From Symsagittifera roscoffensis (lineage: Eukaryota > Xenacoelomorpha > Acoela > Convolutidae), in the NCBI RefSeq assembly GCF_963678635.1, contig NC_087062.1, positions 58,668,129 to 58,732,128 of the forward strand: DNA of 64,000 nt. Direction: 5' to 3'. Below are positions 1 through 11,295 of the stretch, in pieces. Every line of letters begins with the position of its first letter. Positions within the stretch are counted from its first letter, which is position 1. Under the pieces are notes generated by a model that worked only from the letters and a program-made list of their open reading frames with translations, was not told the origin of the DNA and ran no database searches. Both the position numbers and the translations under genes were made by a program.

Positions 1-165
1 CACAGCACCGCATCCGTCGCACTTGGCACCGAACTTCTCGTCGTAGCAGTTATCACAGAAGAGGGCGTCATTGCGGGACCCGAACAGTCGGTCCACTAGC
101 GAGACGTCACAGTTCGAACACTTGAAACATCTCTCGTGCCAATGTTTATCCTTGTACGACAAATC
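1..165 (-). CDS. FHL/limpet-type LIM protein gene, exon 3 (partial, runs off window edge)
   Basis: Minus-strand exon coding 55 residues from DLSYKDKHWHERCFKC onward. It completes the first full LIM domain: after the CEAC pair at the end of the preceding exon come H-E-R-C, then C-x2-C (CSNC), and later CDNC. It ends in CDGCG, the first zinc pair of the next LIM domain. The opening residues closely match the conserved LIM1 segment of FHL proteins as I know the family. The acceptor is a clean TAG at 166-168 and the reading phase is 0, matching the donor at 6181-6183. LIM domains bind two zinc ions and mediate protein-protein contacts; FHL proteins are LIM-only adaptors. The exon has no stop before base 1, so the gene continues to the left of the window. 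Confidence 0.9.
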
Positions 166-575
166 CTACAAACGACACAATCCAATGGATGCAAAAATTT
201 TTCTGACATGTGGCAATAACTCAACTGGTTATTTGAGAAAAAAAGTCATAGTTTAACTGTTTTACACTGGAAACACTATTTCCAAACTGGCAACATCTTC
301 AAGAATTAAAACATAGCCAAACATATGAATGGGAAAATGAAAAAAACTCAAGCAAACCGAAAAAATAAATAAATTAAAAGTTTTTGAACGTTTTTGAACG
401 AGTTCCAAATTTACGAAGTTAAATTTCTCTGAATTTCATGAACTTTTTTATTATTGGCATTTTTCTTAAAGTTATACCTTTTAGAGAAAACTGGATCAAT
501 GAGTAATTTTTTAAATTCCTCTGGGAATTCATAAAATTAAAATCTGTTTTTGAAAATAGAAATCATTCAGATTTT

Positions 576-779
576 GGCTCTTTTCCACTCCCCCATTGTT
601 CAAACTTTCTTATTTTTCTTGATGATTTACGTGTTATTAGGGTAAAGTTCGTCATGTTACGATGAAAATCTAAATCTTGAAGGAAAATCGTTAATTTGTA
701 CACCATTCCAATTTTCATTCCACTTTGACAGCGCTAAAATATTTTTTCAAATTTAAAATCGAAAGGTGAAAAAAAGTGC
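576..779. mobile_element. Degenerate hAT-like MITE, same family as 7208-7430
   Basis: The left end begins GGCTCTTTTCCACTCCCCC, matching the family terminus. The interior keeps the 'acgtgttattagggtaaa...gttacgatg' segment found in better copies. The right end is eroded (gaaaggtgaaaaaaagtgc) and no target duplication can be seen, so it is an old copy with uncertain right boundary. Confidence 0.55.
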
Positions 780-1634
780 AAAAGAACAAAAAAGTCCTTG
801 GAAAATTTTACCTTGAAAATTCAAAAAAACGGAATGGCCCTGAAACTCTTTGAACTTCTAGAAAAACAAATAATGACTGACACTTTTTATATTAAACTAA
901 ACCACCTTTGAGAATACTGGATCAATAGGTAAAGCTTTCAGTTCGCTGGGAAATCTGATAAGTAAATTTCATTTTCGAAATTAGAAGTAGATCATCTTTT
1001 TGTGATTTCTACAATTTTGCTGTTCAAACGTAGAGTTTGCCTTTCATCTAAAAAGAGTAAAATGAACTCATAAAGAAATTAAAATCAAACCGCGAAAAAA
1101 AATAATTTAAGCCTGAAAAATTTTTGTAAGACGTTTACTGGAAAAAAAATTGAAAGAAAAAATCATCACCACCTATACAAAGATTTGAACGCTAGAATTC
1201 TTCCTCCCACATTTGTATTATGGATCAGTTTTTGACCAGATGGGTGATAATACATTTTGAGGTATGCAAAAAATTCGTTCGGAACTATTTATTTGATCAT
1301 GCAAAATTGCTTTGCATTTTTGAAACGTCAAATTAAATGCATGGGTCAAAATTCAGCTGTAGAGGGAAACAGAAAGAAGCAAGATCGCGCATAGAAAATT
1401 ATTTGATAAAAATTGGACCGTCGATATGAACTATTTTTTTTTTCGAAAATCAGCCGGATCGGTTGGCGGTCAAATAATCGAGGTGGATTGACCACAGAAA
1501 GGTTTATTACTCTTTAAAGCACTCAGCACTAAAACTGTCTTCGCTTTCTCTTTCTTTTCTCCCACACCTCACATAAAAGTCAGTTTTATGGAGTAAAGAG
1601 GGGTTTTACATGGTACAATATGAAGACGAAATAT

Positions 1635-1935
1635 GTTTAAAATCGATCACTGAAAATTAATACAAGCTACCCTCTTTAAAACATCAAGTTTTAATTAAAT
1701 GAAATAAGTTTTTCCCTGCATTTTTGTACGAATGCAGTTAAGAATGAAGACACAACAATTGTTTCTCGGTCTTCTAATAAAAATTGACACACCGTAAGGG
1801 CTATGATATTTTTGCTACTAAGTTGATGGGGCTATAATGGGAAACACCCCACAAGTTTAAAATTGATCACTCAAGATTGATGCAAGGTACCCCCTTTAAA
1901 ACATCAAATTTTAATTATATGAAATAAGTTTTTCC
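1635..1935. repeat. Two direct repeat copies about 215 bp apart
   Basis: About 80 bp at 1640-1718 ('atcgatcactgaaaatt...' through 'ataagtttttcc') recurs at 1860-1935 with about 85-90% identity by eye. Both contain a run ending 'ctttaaaacatcaa'. The intervening sequence is not obviously repeated. Nature unknown. Confidence 0.6.
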
Positions 1936-4239
1936 AAAAGAATTTAACCATTCTAGTTTTTAGATTTTGTCCTAACTGAACAAAATAATTGAAAGCGATA
2001 CTAGCAACCTTTATTGCGGATAGCAGTTTAAAAACCAAAGTGTTTGAGAGTAGTTCATATCAACATTTCGTTAGATGAAAATGCATCGAAAATTTATGCA
2101 GGTCGAAAAATTTTGTTTTTGTCATACGAATTAAGTTTACCTCAGGCTTTCTGTAAGCAAAAGCAGCCACGGTTGAGAACTTTGTCAAACTGGGCAAGCA
2201 ATTTTATCGCTATGAAGGTTCCATTTGGAATGAAAAATGCTTATTGAACAAATAATTTATTGTTGGTTTCTTCTACTGTTTCCCCGCCTCATTAATTCAA
2301 CATTGAAGCCATTACTTTAATAAAATTGCTTACCAGGGAAACGGTTTGGACTTTTTTTATTTTTCTCCCACCTCGCAAGGGCATCAATTTGATGATGTAT
2401 TGAGTAGTCTTTCAAGGTTACGTATGCCGACCAAATATGTTTGCATTGCCTAATCTGTCTGCATGTCAAATTTCATGACAATCGGACAAAGTGAAAAATT
2501 ATTTTACTTGAAAAACACGTATGAGAAGAGGAAAAAGATTATAAGGTAATAAGCCATCCGGTCAATTTTAAAAAAATGAGCGAAAAGTAAACTAAAGTTG
2601 CTTTAAGTTATTAAAAACTAAATCAATTAAACTAAATCAAATGAAAAAAAAAACTCTTTCCGAACAGGTAATAAAGTACTAAATATTCCAAGTATTGAAC
2701 ATTTCAGTTATTTCTTTACAAATTTCTCTTTACAAGTTGTTTTACACGGTTCAATAAGCAACCAAAAAAACTGGAGAAAAAAGCAGTGCAACCAAATTAT
2801 TTTCAAAGCTCAGAAACAAAACCTTGTGATCTTAAAAATTTTCATTACTTGTCTTTTAGTTTTTTTAGCAGTTTTTTAGCACATTTTTTTTACTGACTCG
2901 ATTGAAACAAACGAAACTCAAATGGGAGGAGGTGAAAAAAGCCCAATATAGGAGGAAAAAATTATGCCTATTTTTATCCCAAAAAATACCAGTGGTTACT
3001 CGAAGTTTTTTTTTCTTCATTTTGTGAAAGACGCAAATTCAGATCATATTTACTTGCGCGGTTGCAAAAAATTAGCGCGCCAGTTTATTTTTATAGAGTG
3101 CTAAGACTTGAGCTTTTTGTAGTTGTTTTTTGAATTATATGCACTTCCGTTTTATCATAAACTAAGTTGATACACAATTTCCGATCAAAAAATAACAGTA
3201 ATTTTTTGATCGTAAAAATTGACATTTTTTGACATTACAATCTGTTTATTGTAGTTTAGTTAGTCCACACGTTACGACAAGAATCGGATGCTGCGAACAA
3301 TTGTAAAAACCGGATTATGCGACACAAAAATTTTATGTTTTTATTTTTAGTTTTGGCGTACGAAAAAAGAGTCATGCTTTCAGTTGAAATGGGAATTTTT
3401 CTAACCATTTTCACTAATTTGTAATCAACTTCAGAGTGACCGTTATGCCAGATCTTTAAAAACAGGTCTTGAGTGTCGTAAGAACAAAACGTTTTATTTT
3501 GCAGAAGTTAATGAACGTAGCTATAATTCAGTGAGAAATTGATTGATGAGCAACCTTAAAATTGCAAGAAAATCGGTTTTCCGCTTTAAAAGATAACATC
3601 TAGTTTTAAAGATGTTAATACACATTAACCAAAGAAAATAAAAGTAGGCCTTTTTTCACGTTCCTCCCCAAAAATGAATTTCAGTTTTGATACCCTATTT
3701 CACTTTTTCATAACGCAATGATGAAATTTCGCACGATGACCAAACTAAAAATTGCAAACAGATTCCACGCATTTAGCTATAAAAACGGCTTATAGCTGTA
3801 AAACAACTAAGAGAACAAAAATACTGAAAAGTGGGGATATGAAAAAGTACCAAAGATAAAACTTGAAACTAAGAAGATAGAAAACTAAAGAATTGAATTG
3901 CTATTATCTACGGAGTTAAAACTGAACTAAAAAACGCTTTTCTTAAGCTTCATTTCGGTTCTTTTGCCTTCCGCACAAAACAAAATAAAGTGGGAATAAA
4001 AGCAAGTAACAAAATCCCCCCAAAAATGTTGACAAAAATAATAAAACTAGTTGAACTTAACAAATTGTTTTGCGTGCTTGGGGACATTAAAAAAGCGTGA
4101 ATTAAGATAACGGAGCAAAAACATTACGCAAATAGAGAAATTCATAACAAAAATAAGATAAATTTTTCCAAAACAGATATGAATTGGTTTCTTCTACGTT
4201 AGTTTTTGGCCGCAGATTGTGATGTACCAAACATTTTTC

Positions 4240-4435
4240 GGCTCTCTTCCATTTCACCCCTTTCAAAATACCGAGTTTTATGTTTGTTTTACGTGTTATT
4301 GCAGCTAAATGCGTGATGTTACGCTGTAAAGTATGGAGAACAAATCTGTTCACAGTTATCGATTTGTTCACCACGCCAAATTTCATAATTTGCTTTCAAA
4401 ATTAAATTCAAAAGGGGGAAAACTGGAAAAGAGCT
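4240..4435. mobile_element. hAT-like MITE (196 bp) with 8-bp target duplication
   Basis: Terminal inverted repeats run from GGCTCTCTTCCATTTCACCCC on the left to the complement of CTGGAAAAGAGCT on the right. The element is flanked by the perfect 8-bp duplication catttttc at 4232-4239 and 4436-4443. The interior matches the copy at 7208-7430 in the opposite orientation. It has no coding capacity. An 8-bp duplication is typical of hAT elements; the terminal GGCTC is not the usual hAT CAG, so the superfamily is inferred. Confidence 0.85.
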
Positions 4436-4849
4436 CATTTTTCTAATAAAATGGCAGAAGTTTGCGTAAAATTCAAAAAATAATAAATCTTACAACTCAT
4501 TTTCTAATGCTCTTGTTTCTAATGCTCATTTTCAAATTTGAAGCACTGACCAATTTTTTCCAGGTTTGAAAATGCTAGTTGTCATCATTCGCACTAAGTT
4601 TTTCAAAACGCGTGATTGTAGAAACAGCTGAGTTTAAGGAAACTCAAACTGATTATTTAGTTTTTCTAGCTGAGACTTTTCACGTCGCATGAACAACTTT
4701 TTTACACCGCTTAATCCACAAAGAGTTCACTAACGTTGCAAAACTTAGCGCAGACTGGTGAAAATTGGCCTTTTCAAACACGGAAAAACTTTGTCACTGC
4801 TTCTTCAAATCAAAAATTGAGACTTTCAGAGAGGCTAGTTTAGTTCATT

Positions 4850-5253
4850 GGCTCTTTTCCAGTCCCCCCTTTGATTTTTTTGGAAATTTAATATATGAAA
4901 ACTTAATTAAAATGACTGGCTCTTTTCCAGTTCCCCCCTTTTCAAAATACCGAGTTTTAGTTTGTTTTACGTGTTATTACGGCTAAATGCGTGACGTTTT
5001 TCTATTGTCGATTTGTTCACCACGCCAAAATTCATTGTCAATATGACATTGTTATATAAGCTTTTCAAAATTGATTTTGAAAGGGGGGAAACTGGAAAAG
5101 AGCCAAATGACTTTTCATGTTATAAAATGCATTAAAAGTGTCAGCGTGAACAAGTGAACAAATTTTCACAGCCTTTCTTACGTGCAAAATGCTTTTTGAA
5201 CAATTTTGGAACAGCTTTATATTGAAATTTTACGAGGGGGTGGGAAAAGAGCC
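4850..5253. mobile_element. Outer MITE, split by a nested MITE
   Basis: Starts GGCTCTTTTCCAGTCCCCCC and ends GGGGGTGGGAAAAGAGCC. It is flanked by agttcatt (4842-4849) and agatcatt (5254-5261), an 8-bp duplication with one mismatch. It sits inside the right arm of fold-back copy A: joining the flanks restores homology to copy B around 5840-5865. A second MITE of the same terminal family lies inside it at 4918-5104. The interior resembles the 7480-7701 subtype in opposite orientation. Confidence 0.8.
4918..5104. mobile_element. Inner (nested) MITE, 187 bp, 8-bp target duplication
   Basis: Ends GGCTCTTTTCCAGTTCCCCCC and its inverse. The perfect 8-bp duplication aaatgact lies at 4910-4917 and 5105-5112. 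It is inserted in the outer MITE 4850-5253. The interior matches the 7208-7430 subtype with an internal deletion near 5000-5010. It gives a clear order of insertion: fold-back element, then outer MITE, then this one. Confidence 0.88.
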
Positions 5254-5384
5254 AGATCATTTGCTGTCGCCCGCTATAAAAATTTTGTTGAAATTCCGAG
5301 TAAACAATGATCTTAATGATTCTTAAAGCTAGATATTTTAAAACTAAAAACCTAAAATTGCGCTTATTTTGTCCACTAGTACAC

Positions 5385-5995
5385 AAGTGGTCAAAAGTAA
5401 ACGCAAATTCACGTTTTTATTTTCAAAAATGCCTTTTTTCAAGGTCCGTTTTGGACAACATTTATTCAGAAACTCACCAAAATTCTTTCATCGACCAGCT
5501 GCAAATGATAAAAACTACACTCTCTGAAAATTTTCAGTTTTTGATTTAAATCACTCACCAGTTTTTTCCAGGTCTGAAATGCCAATTTTCACCATTTGTA
5601 ATAGATTTTTCCAACGGTGTGAAATTATGTGAAACAACAGCACTTAGGAAAGTTATCACACTGAACAATGAAATGTACTCGTTTAAAATGATTCACATTG
5701 CATGATCAGTTTTTACTATTCTGCTTATTCAAAAAAATGTTCACTACCATAGAAACCCCATGACAAATGGTGAAAAATGGCATTTTCAGACCTGGAAAAA
5801 ACTGGTAAGTGATTCAAATCCAAAATTGAAACTTTCAGAGAGTGTAGTTTAGATCATTTGCAGCTGGTCGATGTATAAGTTTTGGTTGAAATTCTGAATA
5901 AATGTTGTCAAAAACGGAACTTTAAAAAAGGCATTTTAAAGAGTGAAACCTTGAATTTGCGTTTAATTTCGTTCACTAGTGTATATTTTCACTTT
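5385..5995. mobile_element. Fold-back element copy B, long hairpin
   Basis: About 220-bp arms at 5385-5608 and 5760-5990 are inverse complements with modest divergence; for example 'gaccagctgcaaatgat' on the left pairs with 'atcatttgcagctggtc' on the right. The unpaired centre is about 150 bp. Copy A directly abuts it on the left, sharing the terminal 'cactagt' region. No protein is encoded; long open stretches inside are antisense images of the arms. Confidence 0.75.
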
Positions 5996-6183
5996 GAGAT
6001 ACTCTTTCCCTATCATCAAAACCAAAGCCAAGTACTGATAATGCGGTAACTTATCGCTACTCTACTAAGCTGTAGGAAAGGGGTTATATATATATAGCAA
6101 AGAGATTTACAAAATAGTCAGAATGGATTTAGATGCCCGATCCCTCAGGGATATCATGCACATCCAAAAGTCTCCCCTGTTAC

Positions 6184-6405
6184 CTTCGAGTCTGTGCCGA
6201 TTTTCTGGCCACAAGCTTCGCAAGTGTTGGCGAATAGCTCCTCATAACACTTTATGCAGTACGAGTTCTCATCCCGGATAATGTAGCGCTGGCCACTGAG
6301 GCTTTCGTTGCAGTTCCAACACGTGTAATGTCCTTGGTGCTCCTGCTCTGCCTGCTGTTTGGACATACTCTTCAGGGATTCCTCGGTTTGCTCGGATTCC
6401 GTGAC
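6184..6405 (-). CDS. FHL/limpet-type LIM protein gene, exon 2
   Basis: A 222-nt phase 0-0 exon coding 74 residues. After a polar Glu/Gln-rich lead it contains the N-terminal half-LIM zinc finger CWNC-x17-CIKC, then CEAC, the first zinc pair of LIM1. Residues GHYTCWNCNESLSGQRYI and CYEELFANTCEACGQKIG match the FHL signature: a half LIM followed by full LIM domains. The acceptor is CTCTAG next to 6405 and the donor GTAACA at 6181-6183. It joins in frame to the exon at 1-165 (GTDSK then DLSYKD). Internal methionines exist, so a short isoform starting here cannot be excluded. Confidence 0.9.
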
Positions 6406-7104
6406 CTAGAGCACACAGCACAGATATGCTCGTTCTACTGCTTTGTCAGTGGTAATGTTAACAGACAAAATTGGGTAACAAACCAAATAGATTATAAGAC
6501 AAAGAAACCGCCGAAATGGTACCTTTAGGATGGTTGTTCGAGTAGTTTTTTCAAGTTTTTGTCTGTAGTCGCACTGCGTATAAGAGCGCTAATGGCGGGT
6601 ATATTCTATGTTGAGTTAACAATCTGTGTCGAAGCTAAATGCCAGGCATGAACAAACAGAAGTCACGTGTGACTAAAAGTCAGAAAATGGAAAATCTTTT
6701 TGTTGCCAAGAGTCAAAGTTAGATTCCATATATGTGCGCATGACTAAAGCATAAATGAGTTCGATACTTTATCTCAAAAATCGGAACACGCTAATATCGT
6801 TCCTAATTCATGAAGTTATTTTTTCGTCATAACCCCCTGCATAGTAGCCGGTTATTTATGATTATAAAACTCCTTCCTTCCCCCACCCCAGCCTACTAAC
6901 AAAACACTATAAACCCACCACATTAATATTTTTTACGTCCCCCCACGCACAAACAAGCAGTACTTTTACGAAACAAAGAAGAGCAATCTTGTGTTTTTAT
7001 GTTGAAAGGTAATAATGGTAAAATGCTCCAGAACAAAAATTTTTTCCGATTCTATCGTGACTTGTTTGGAGGAAATCAGTATGCTGCTGTGGCTTATTTG
7101 GGAG

Positions 7105-7165
7105 AGATCAATACGCAGAGGGGAATGGAGCTTCGCACTACTTGAGATACAACACAATCATAATA
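7105..7165. repeat. Dispersed repeat fragment with 'ggagcttcgca' core
   Basis: Contains 'gaatggagcttcgcactacttgagatacaac', closely matching sequence at 13975-14010 and 17103-17140, and the inverse at 54300-54350. See the finding on this family. Only about 60 bp is shared here. Confidence 0.5.
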
Positions 7166-7207
7166 ATTCGGAAAATTAAACGAAAAAAAATGTTGATAAA
7201 ACTAGTT

Positions 7208-7430
7208 GGCTCTTTTCCAGTTTCCCCCCCTTTCAAATTCAATTTTGAAAAGCTTATTTAACGTTGTCATAATGCAATGAAATTTGGCATGGTGAACAAA
7301 TCGACAACTGTGAACAGATTTGTTCTTCATACTTTACAGCGTAACATCACGCATTTAGCCGTAATAACACGTAAAACAAACATAAAACTCGGTATCTTAA
7401 AAGGGGGGGGGGGGAAACTGGAAAAGAGCC
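7208..7430. mobile_element. hAT-like MITE, 223 bp, best-preserved copy
   Basis: The terminal inverted repeat starts GGCTCTTTTCCAGTTTCCCCC and the inverse ends at 7430. Flanks aactagtt at 7200-7207 and 7431-7438 form a perfect, itself palindromic, 8-bp target duplication. The interior contains 'gttacgctgtaa'-type sequence shared with 4240-4435 and 4918-5104. A G-run near the right end may be expanded. Confidence 0.88.
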
Positions 7431-7479
7431 AACTAGTTGAACAAGAGCCGAAATTTTCATCTCTTGACTTTCTGAAATC

Positions 7480-7701
7480 GGCTCTTTTCCAGTTCCCCCC
7501 CCCTTGTTAAATTAGAAAAAGAGATGTTCAAAAACTGTTCACACGGCAATTTTCATGTTAAAAATGTTGTGAAAATTTGTTCAGCTGTTCACGTTGACAC
7601 GTTATAATGCAGTTTATAACATTAAAAATTATTTTAAAAAGACTTTCATGTAATGAATTTCAGAAAAAATGAAAGGGGGGGGGGGAAACTGGAAAAGAGC
7701 C
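7480..7701. mobile_element. hAT-like MITE, second subtype, 222 bp
   Basis: Same termini (GGCTCTTTTCCAGTTCCCCC and inverse) but a different interior from 7208-7430; it resembles the outer MITE 4850-5253. Perfect 8-bp target duplication ctgaaatc at 7472-7479 and 7702-7709. Only 49 bp separate it from the previous MITE. Confidence 0.88.
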
Positions 7702-7909
7702 CTGAAATCCTTAACGTTCAAGTTTCTCGACTCGGCTCAACTCCGACTTTCTCGATTGAACTTTTAACCTGAGAATTGGAACGGTATATTTCGATCAGAA
7801 AAAAACTTCCACAAAATGATCAAAATTTCAAAACTTTCACTTATTTGAAGGCCATTTGTTTCCATAATTACACGGCCTAGCGAATTTTAACAGAAAGCTT
7901 TTAAATACC

Positions 7910-9295
7910 TGTTTTGTCGATGAAACCTATGATATCAGATTTCGCAGGATATTTATCAAGAAAAGTCCAAAAGACGGTCAACAAATCAACATTTCCGAAA
8001 AAAATCTTTTGTTCAAAAAATATGAGCGTAGCCGCTCACCGCTTATGCAGAAGAGATTCTTCATACTTGTATTTTCGTTTGAACCCAAAAACCTAGGTTT
8101 GCGAGGTTTTTTTTTTTGATAAAAAAAATTCAAAAGTGGTTAAAAAATCAAAAATTTCACGATTCCGAGGGCGACAATTTTGTGTTAAAAAGTTTCGATA
8201 TGGCTGCTTATGGAGGGGAGCTTTTGCAATCAGCTATTATTATTTAAGCATAAATCTCAGAAATTAAAGGTTAGTTTTTGAGAAAACTAAAAAATCAAAA
8301 ATATCGGTCAAAAGGCCCACAGAGACAATTTTTGAAGGCTGTAGACAAAGGGGTAAAACAAAAAGAGACCAGAGAGTATGCAGGCACACAATAGTGTAGG
8401 TGGTCTTTCTATGGGTACCCTTTCTTGAAATACATAATTTTGAAAAATGGGCTTCGCCCAAAACCATAGTTGTTGCTCTAAAAAAATGAATGAAATTTTT
8501 GAGAATTTGAAATTTTCCTCAAGACATAACATTTTCATGCTAATTTTAGGGCGTATTTAAGCATGGGAGGTTTCCAAAATACCAAAAATTCGTAATTTCG
8601 ATTAGAATCAAAAACTCAGACTTGGTGGAGTAGTTTTCGAAAAAGTCAAATAGCCTACAATTAAACCTTCAAAAAATCAAAACATCGACTTTTCCTAGTG
8701 TCAAGTAGAAAAACATTTGGGCGTAGCCACTCATGCATGAGCGTTTCTCATAACCCGTCCTTTTGAATAAAATCAAAAGCTCTCATGGCAGTTTTCGAGA
8801 AAAGTCACAAAGTTTCGAAAAAATCTATCAAATACTGAAAGTTTAAGTTTTCTGAGAGCCTTAAGTTTTTTCTGTAAAAAATTGCGCGTATCCGCTCATG
8901 CAGGGAAGCTTCCCTTAAATTTTTATTGTTTTTTTAATTGAAATTGGAATCTCAGATTTGGGCAGGTTGTTTTTGAGAACATGTAAAAAATCATTAATAT
9001 GGGTAAAAAACTCATCCCACTTTTTCGAAGGCTATAGAAAAATGGGTAAGGTAAAAAGAGACTAAGGGTTTAAGCAAGCAGATAGGAGAGTGGGCGGATT
9101 TTGCATCGGTACAATTTTTTTTAAAATTTGATTTAGTAGTTTTTGAGAAAAGAAAATATATTTTTTCAGAAAAGCGAAAACTTTTGCCAAAGCGTCCCAA
9201 AAAAATCAATAAAATAGAATTGCCGGTTCCGTATATTTTCATAATACCTGTTTTTAACAAACAAGCAATTCTAGGCAAACATGCCAATCTTGAAA
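7910..9295. repeat. Diverged tandem repeat zone
   Basis: A theme recurs roughly every 160-350 bp: a 'gttttcgagaaaagtc' segment, a 'caaaaaatcaaaa' segment, then 'gcgtagccgctcatgcag'. The last appears at about 8025, 8190, 8710 and 8888 in increasingly altered form. A longer segment with 'gacaaaggggtaaaacaaaaagagac' at 8340 recurs at about 9040. Divergence is high and unit boundaries are uncertain. The open frames here are by-products of the repeats. Confidence 0.55.
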
Positions 9296-9938
9296 ATTCA
9301 AATTAGCTACTGAACAAAACTTATGAAGGTGAAACAATGTCGACAATCTTTGAGCAGACACCAGCTGAGCTGAAAAAAAAAAAAAGATTTTGTAAAATTT
9401 TTTAAATGTTTTCAACTCCATCCTGAAACTACCCTGTGGTAATTATTACCCAGTCAGTAGTTAAATTTTTAGCGTTTCATGAAATTGAGCATGTCAGCAG
9501 CATAGCAGCAGCATAAGTGATATAACTGAATTTGTCAAACTACTGTAGTTGTTAACCCGAAAAAGTCTTCATTCCGATTTGGTAACGCGTGCTGTGCTTA
9601 TCGCAAACGTAATTTCTACTTCTGGTAGTTTGAATAAATTAAAGACTTAGCGAGGCCAGAAATTTGGCCTGATTTTGCTGAAAGGGAGGAGACTAAAGTT
9701 TAAAACCTTTTAAAACTAATCACCAGCCCAATCTATGTTCAAGATAATAATTTGAGTGCGTGCTTTCCCTATCAGACAATATATTGTAGCTCAGCGCTTA
9801 AAATTTTTTTATTATTGGTTTGCTATTTTTCACGCGCAGTTCTTAAGAACCCAATACCCAGTCTACACAAAAAATTCCAACCCTAAAATGGACACTGCAG
9901 GACTTTATAAACCAAATAAAATAGTTTAAACAGAGTTT

Positions 9939-10176
9939 GACATATTTCCAGATCCATTTTCCCCCACCTTTTAAACTTTCTCTTATTCTAGTTGTTTTAC
10001 TTGTTATTATAGCAAAATGCGTGATGTTACGATTTGAGCTATGTCGAACAAATTTGTTAAACTACTGTGTTCAAAATTGTTAGTTTGTTCACCAAGCTAA
10101 GTTTTAATGCATTATGACAAGGTTAAGGTAGTTTCCGAAAATTGAAATTGAAAGGTGGGGAAAGGGGAAAATAGCC
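9939..10176. mobile_element. Degenerate hAT-like MITE
   Basis: Keeps the family layout: a 'ttccagatccattttcccccacc' left end, an interior 'aaaatgcgtgatgttacg' and a 'ggggaaaaggggaaaatagcc' right end. No target duplication remains, so it is the oldest-looking recognisable copy in this intron. Confidence 0.6.
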
Positions 10177-11295
10177 AAATATTCTAGTGGGGTGGAGCTA
10201 AATACTTGGCTACTACTAGACTGGGCGGATATAATGGGAAAGCCGTAATTTAGTTCGCGGGCCGATATCTGTCAGACTAGTTCATGCTTCAAAAGTCGCG
10301 CCACCCAAAACTCCTACTCTGAATAGGGTTTAATAGACGTGGGCAAAGTCTAGGTTTATCGCATTTTGGACGTACAGATCGGAATTGCCCAAATTTGGTT
10401 GCGATAGATTGATGGTTGCGATGGTTGCGATTGAAAATGCTTAACGTTGGTCGCTAGTATCGAAATGCGAAAACTCGCGGTAGTCTTTGCATAATCAACC
10501 ACCTTGAATTGATCTGATAAAACGATCATAATCCAAATATTTCGAACTGACCTGTAATATTAATTGCGTACCATTGCTCAATTGGTATTGCAATGTTACT
10601 GTTGATAAATAATTATTTATAACCACAAATGAAAAGCTGCTGAATGAGGTTTTTCACACTAGGATTTGAATTGTGGCACGGTCTCGTACCGCACGAATGA
10701 GTGAATATCACCTGTTCTATCTAATGTATGTTTGTTCCTTTTTGTTTGTTCCATCTTTGAGAAAATCATACTATCCCATTGATTACAAGACGCATTTGAA
10801 CATAGTGGAATCAGTTTGAAAGAAAATTTGACAGATTCTGAGAAGAAAGGCAAGTCTTTGATATTTGGAGCGACGTCGAGACTGACTAACTGAAAAAGTC
10901 GAAACAATTGAGCTTTTTCATAACACTGTATCGTGCGCGACATCAGCAGCCAGTCAGTTACTTGGAAAAGAAAAGATAAAAATATCGAAAACCGATATAG
11001 AACAATTTTTTATTCATTTTTACTGTTTTTTGAGATTTTATCTTCGAATAACTAGAACAAAAGCAAAGAAAGCAACCAATTCCTGTCAAATTTATGAAAA
11101 AACCTTTGCAAAGCTCGCCCGCTTGTTAACCGCTCGCTGTTTTCGAAAAAGATGAAAAAAGTGAGCTATAATGAACAGGTTGCGCTGCTCATATTGCCTT
11201 CATAGCCATTTTGTGATTTTTCAGAACAAACATATTTCAAAGATATCTGATCTGTGCAGATATCTGCCTCATTAACCTTACCGCCAGACTCTCAC

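Larger units (their letters stand above)
4500..5395. mobile_element. Fold-back element copy A, interrupted by MITEs
   Basis: A short left arm segment (4549-4600) is the inverse of sequence at about 4745-4790. The right arm continues to about 5392 and matches the right arm of the neighbouring copy (5755-5995) once the MITE at 4850-5253 is removed. The central non-palindromic part (4590-4660) matches the centre of copy B at 5606-5660. No open reading frame of note. The left arm is much shorter than the right. Confidence 0.6.
166..6183 (-). other. FHL-type gene intron 2 (about 6.0 kb)
   Basis: Sequence between the GTAACA donor at 6181-6183 and the TAG acceptor next to base 165, both phase 0. 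It is AT-rich and I see no coding exon in it. It carries direct repeats (1640-1935), several MITEs and two adjacent fold-back elements, listed separately. The stretches 166-570, 780-1630 and 1940-4230 show only low-complexity AT-rich sequence to my eye. Confidence 0.75.
6406..11295 (-). other. FHL-type gene intron 1 (about 4.9 kb)
   Basis: Runs from the GTGAGA donor beside 11296 to the CTCTAG acceptor beside 6405. It contains two intact MITEs, one degenerate MITE, a zone of diverged tandem repeats and one dispersed repeat fragment, all listed separately. The stretch 10180-11250 has slightly higher GC but no exon I can defend; a 94-codon minus-strand frame at 10659-10943 has no recognisable character. 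Confidence 0.75.

Noticed and set aside
10659-10943. 94-codon ATG frame on the minus strand within FHL intron 1
   Set aside because: No domain, no codon or GC contrast, and no phase-compatible splice pair to make it an extra FHL exon.
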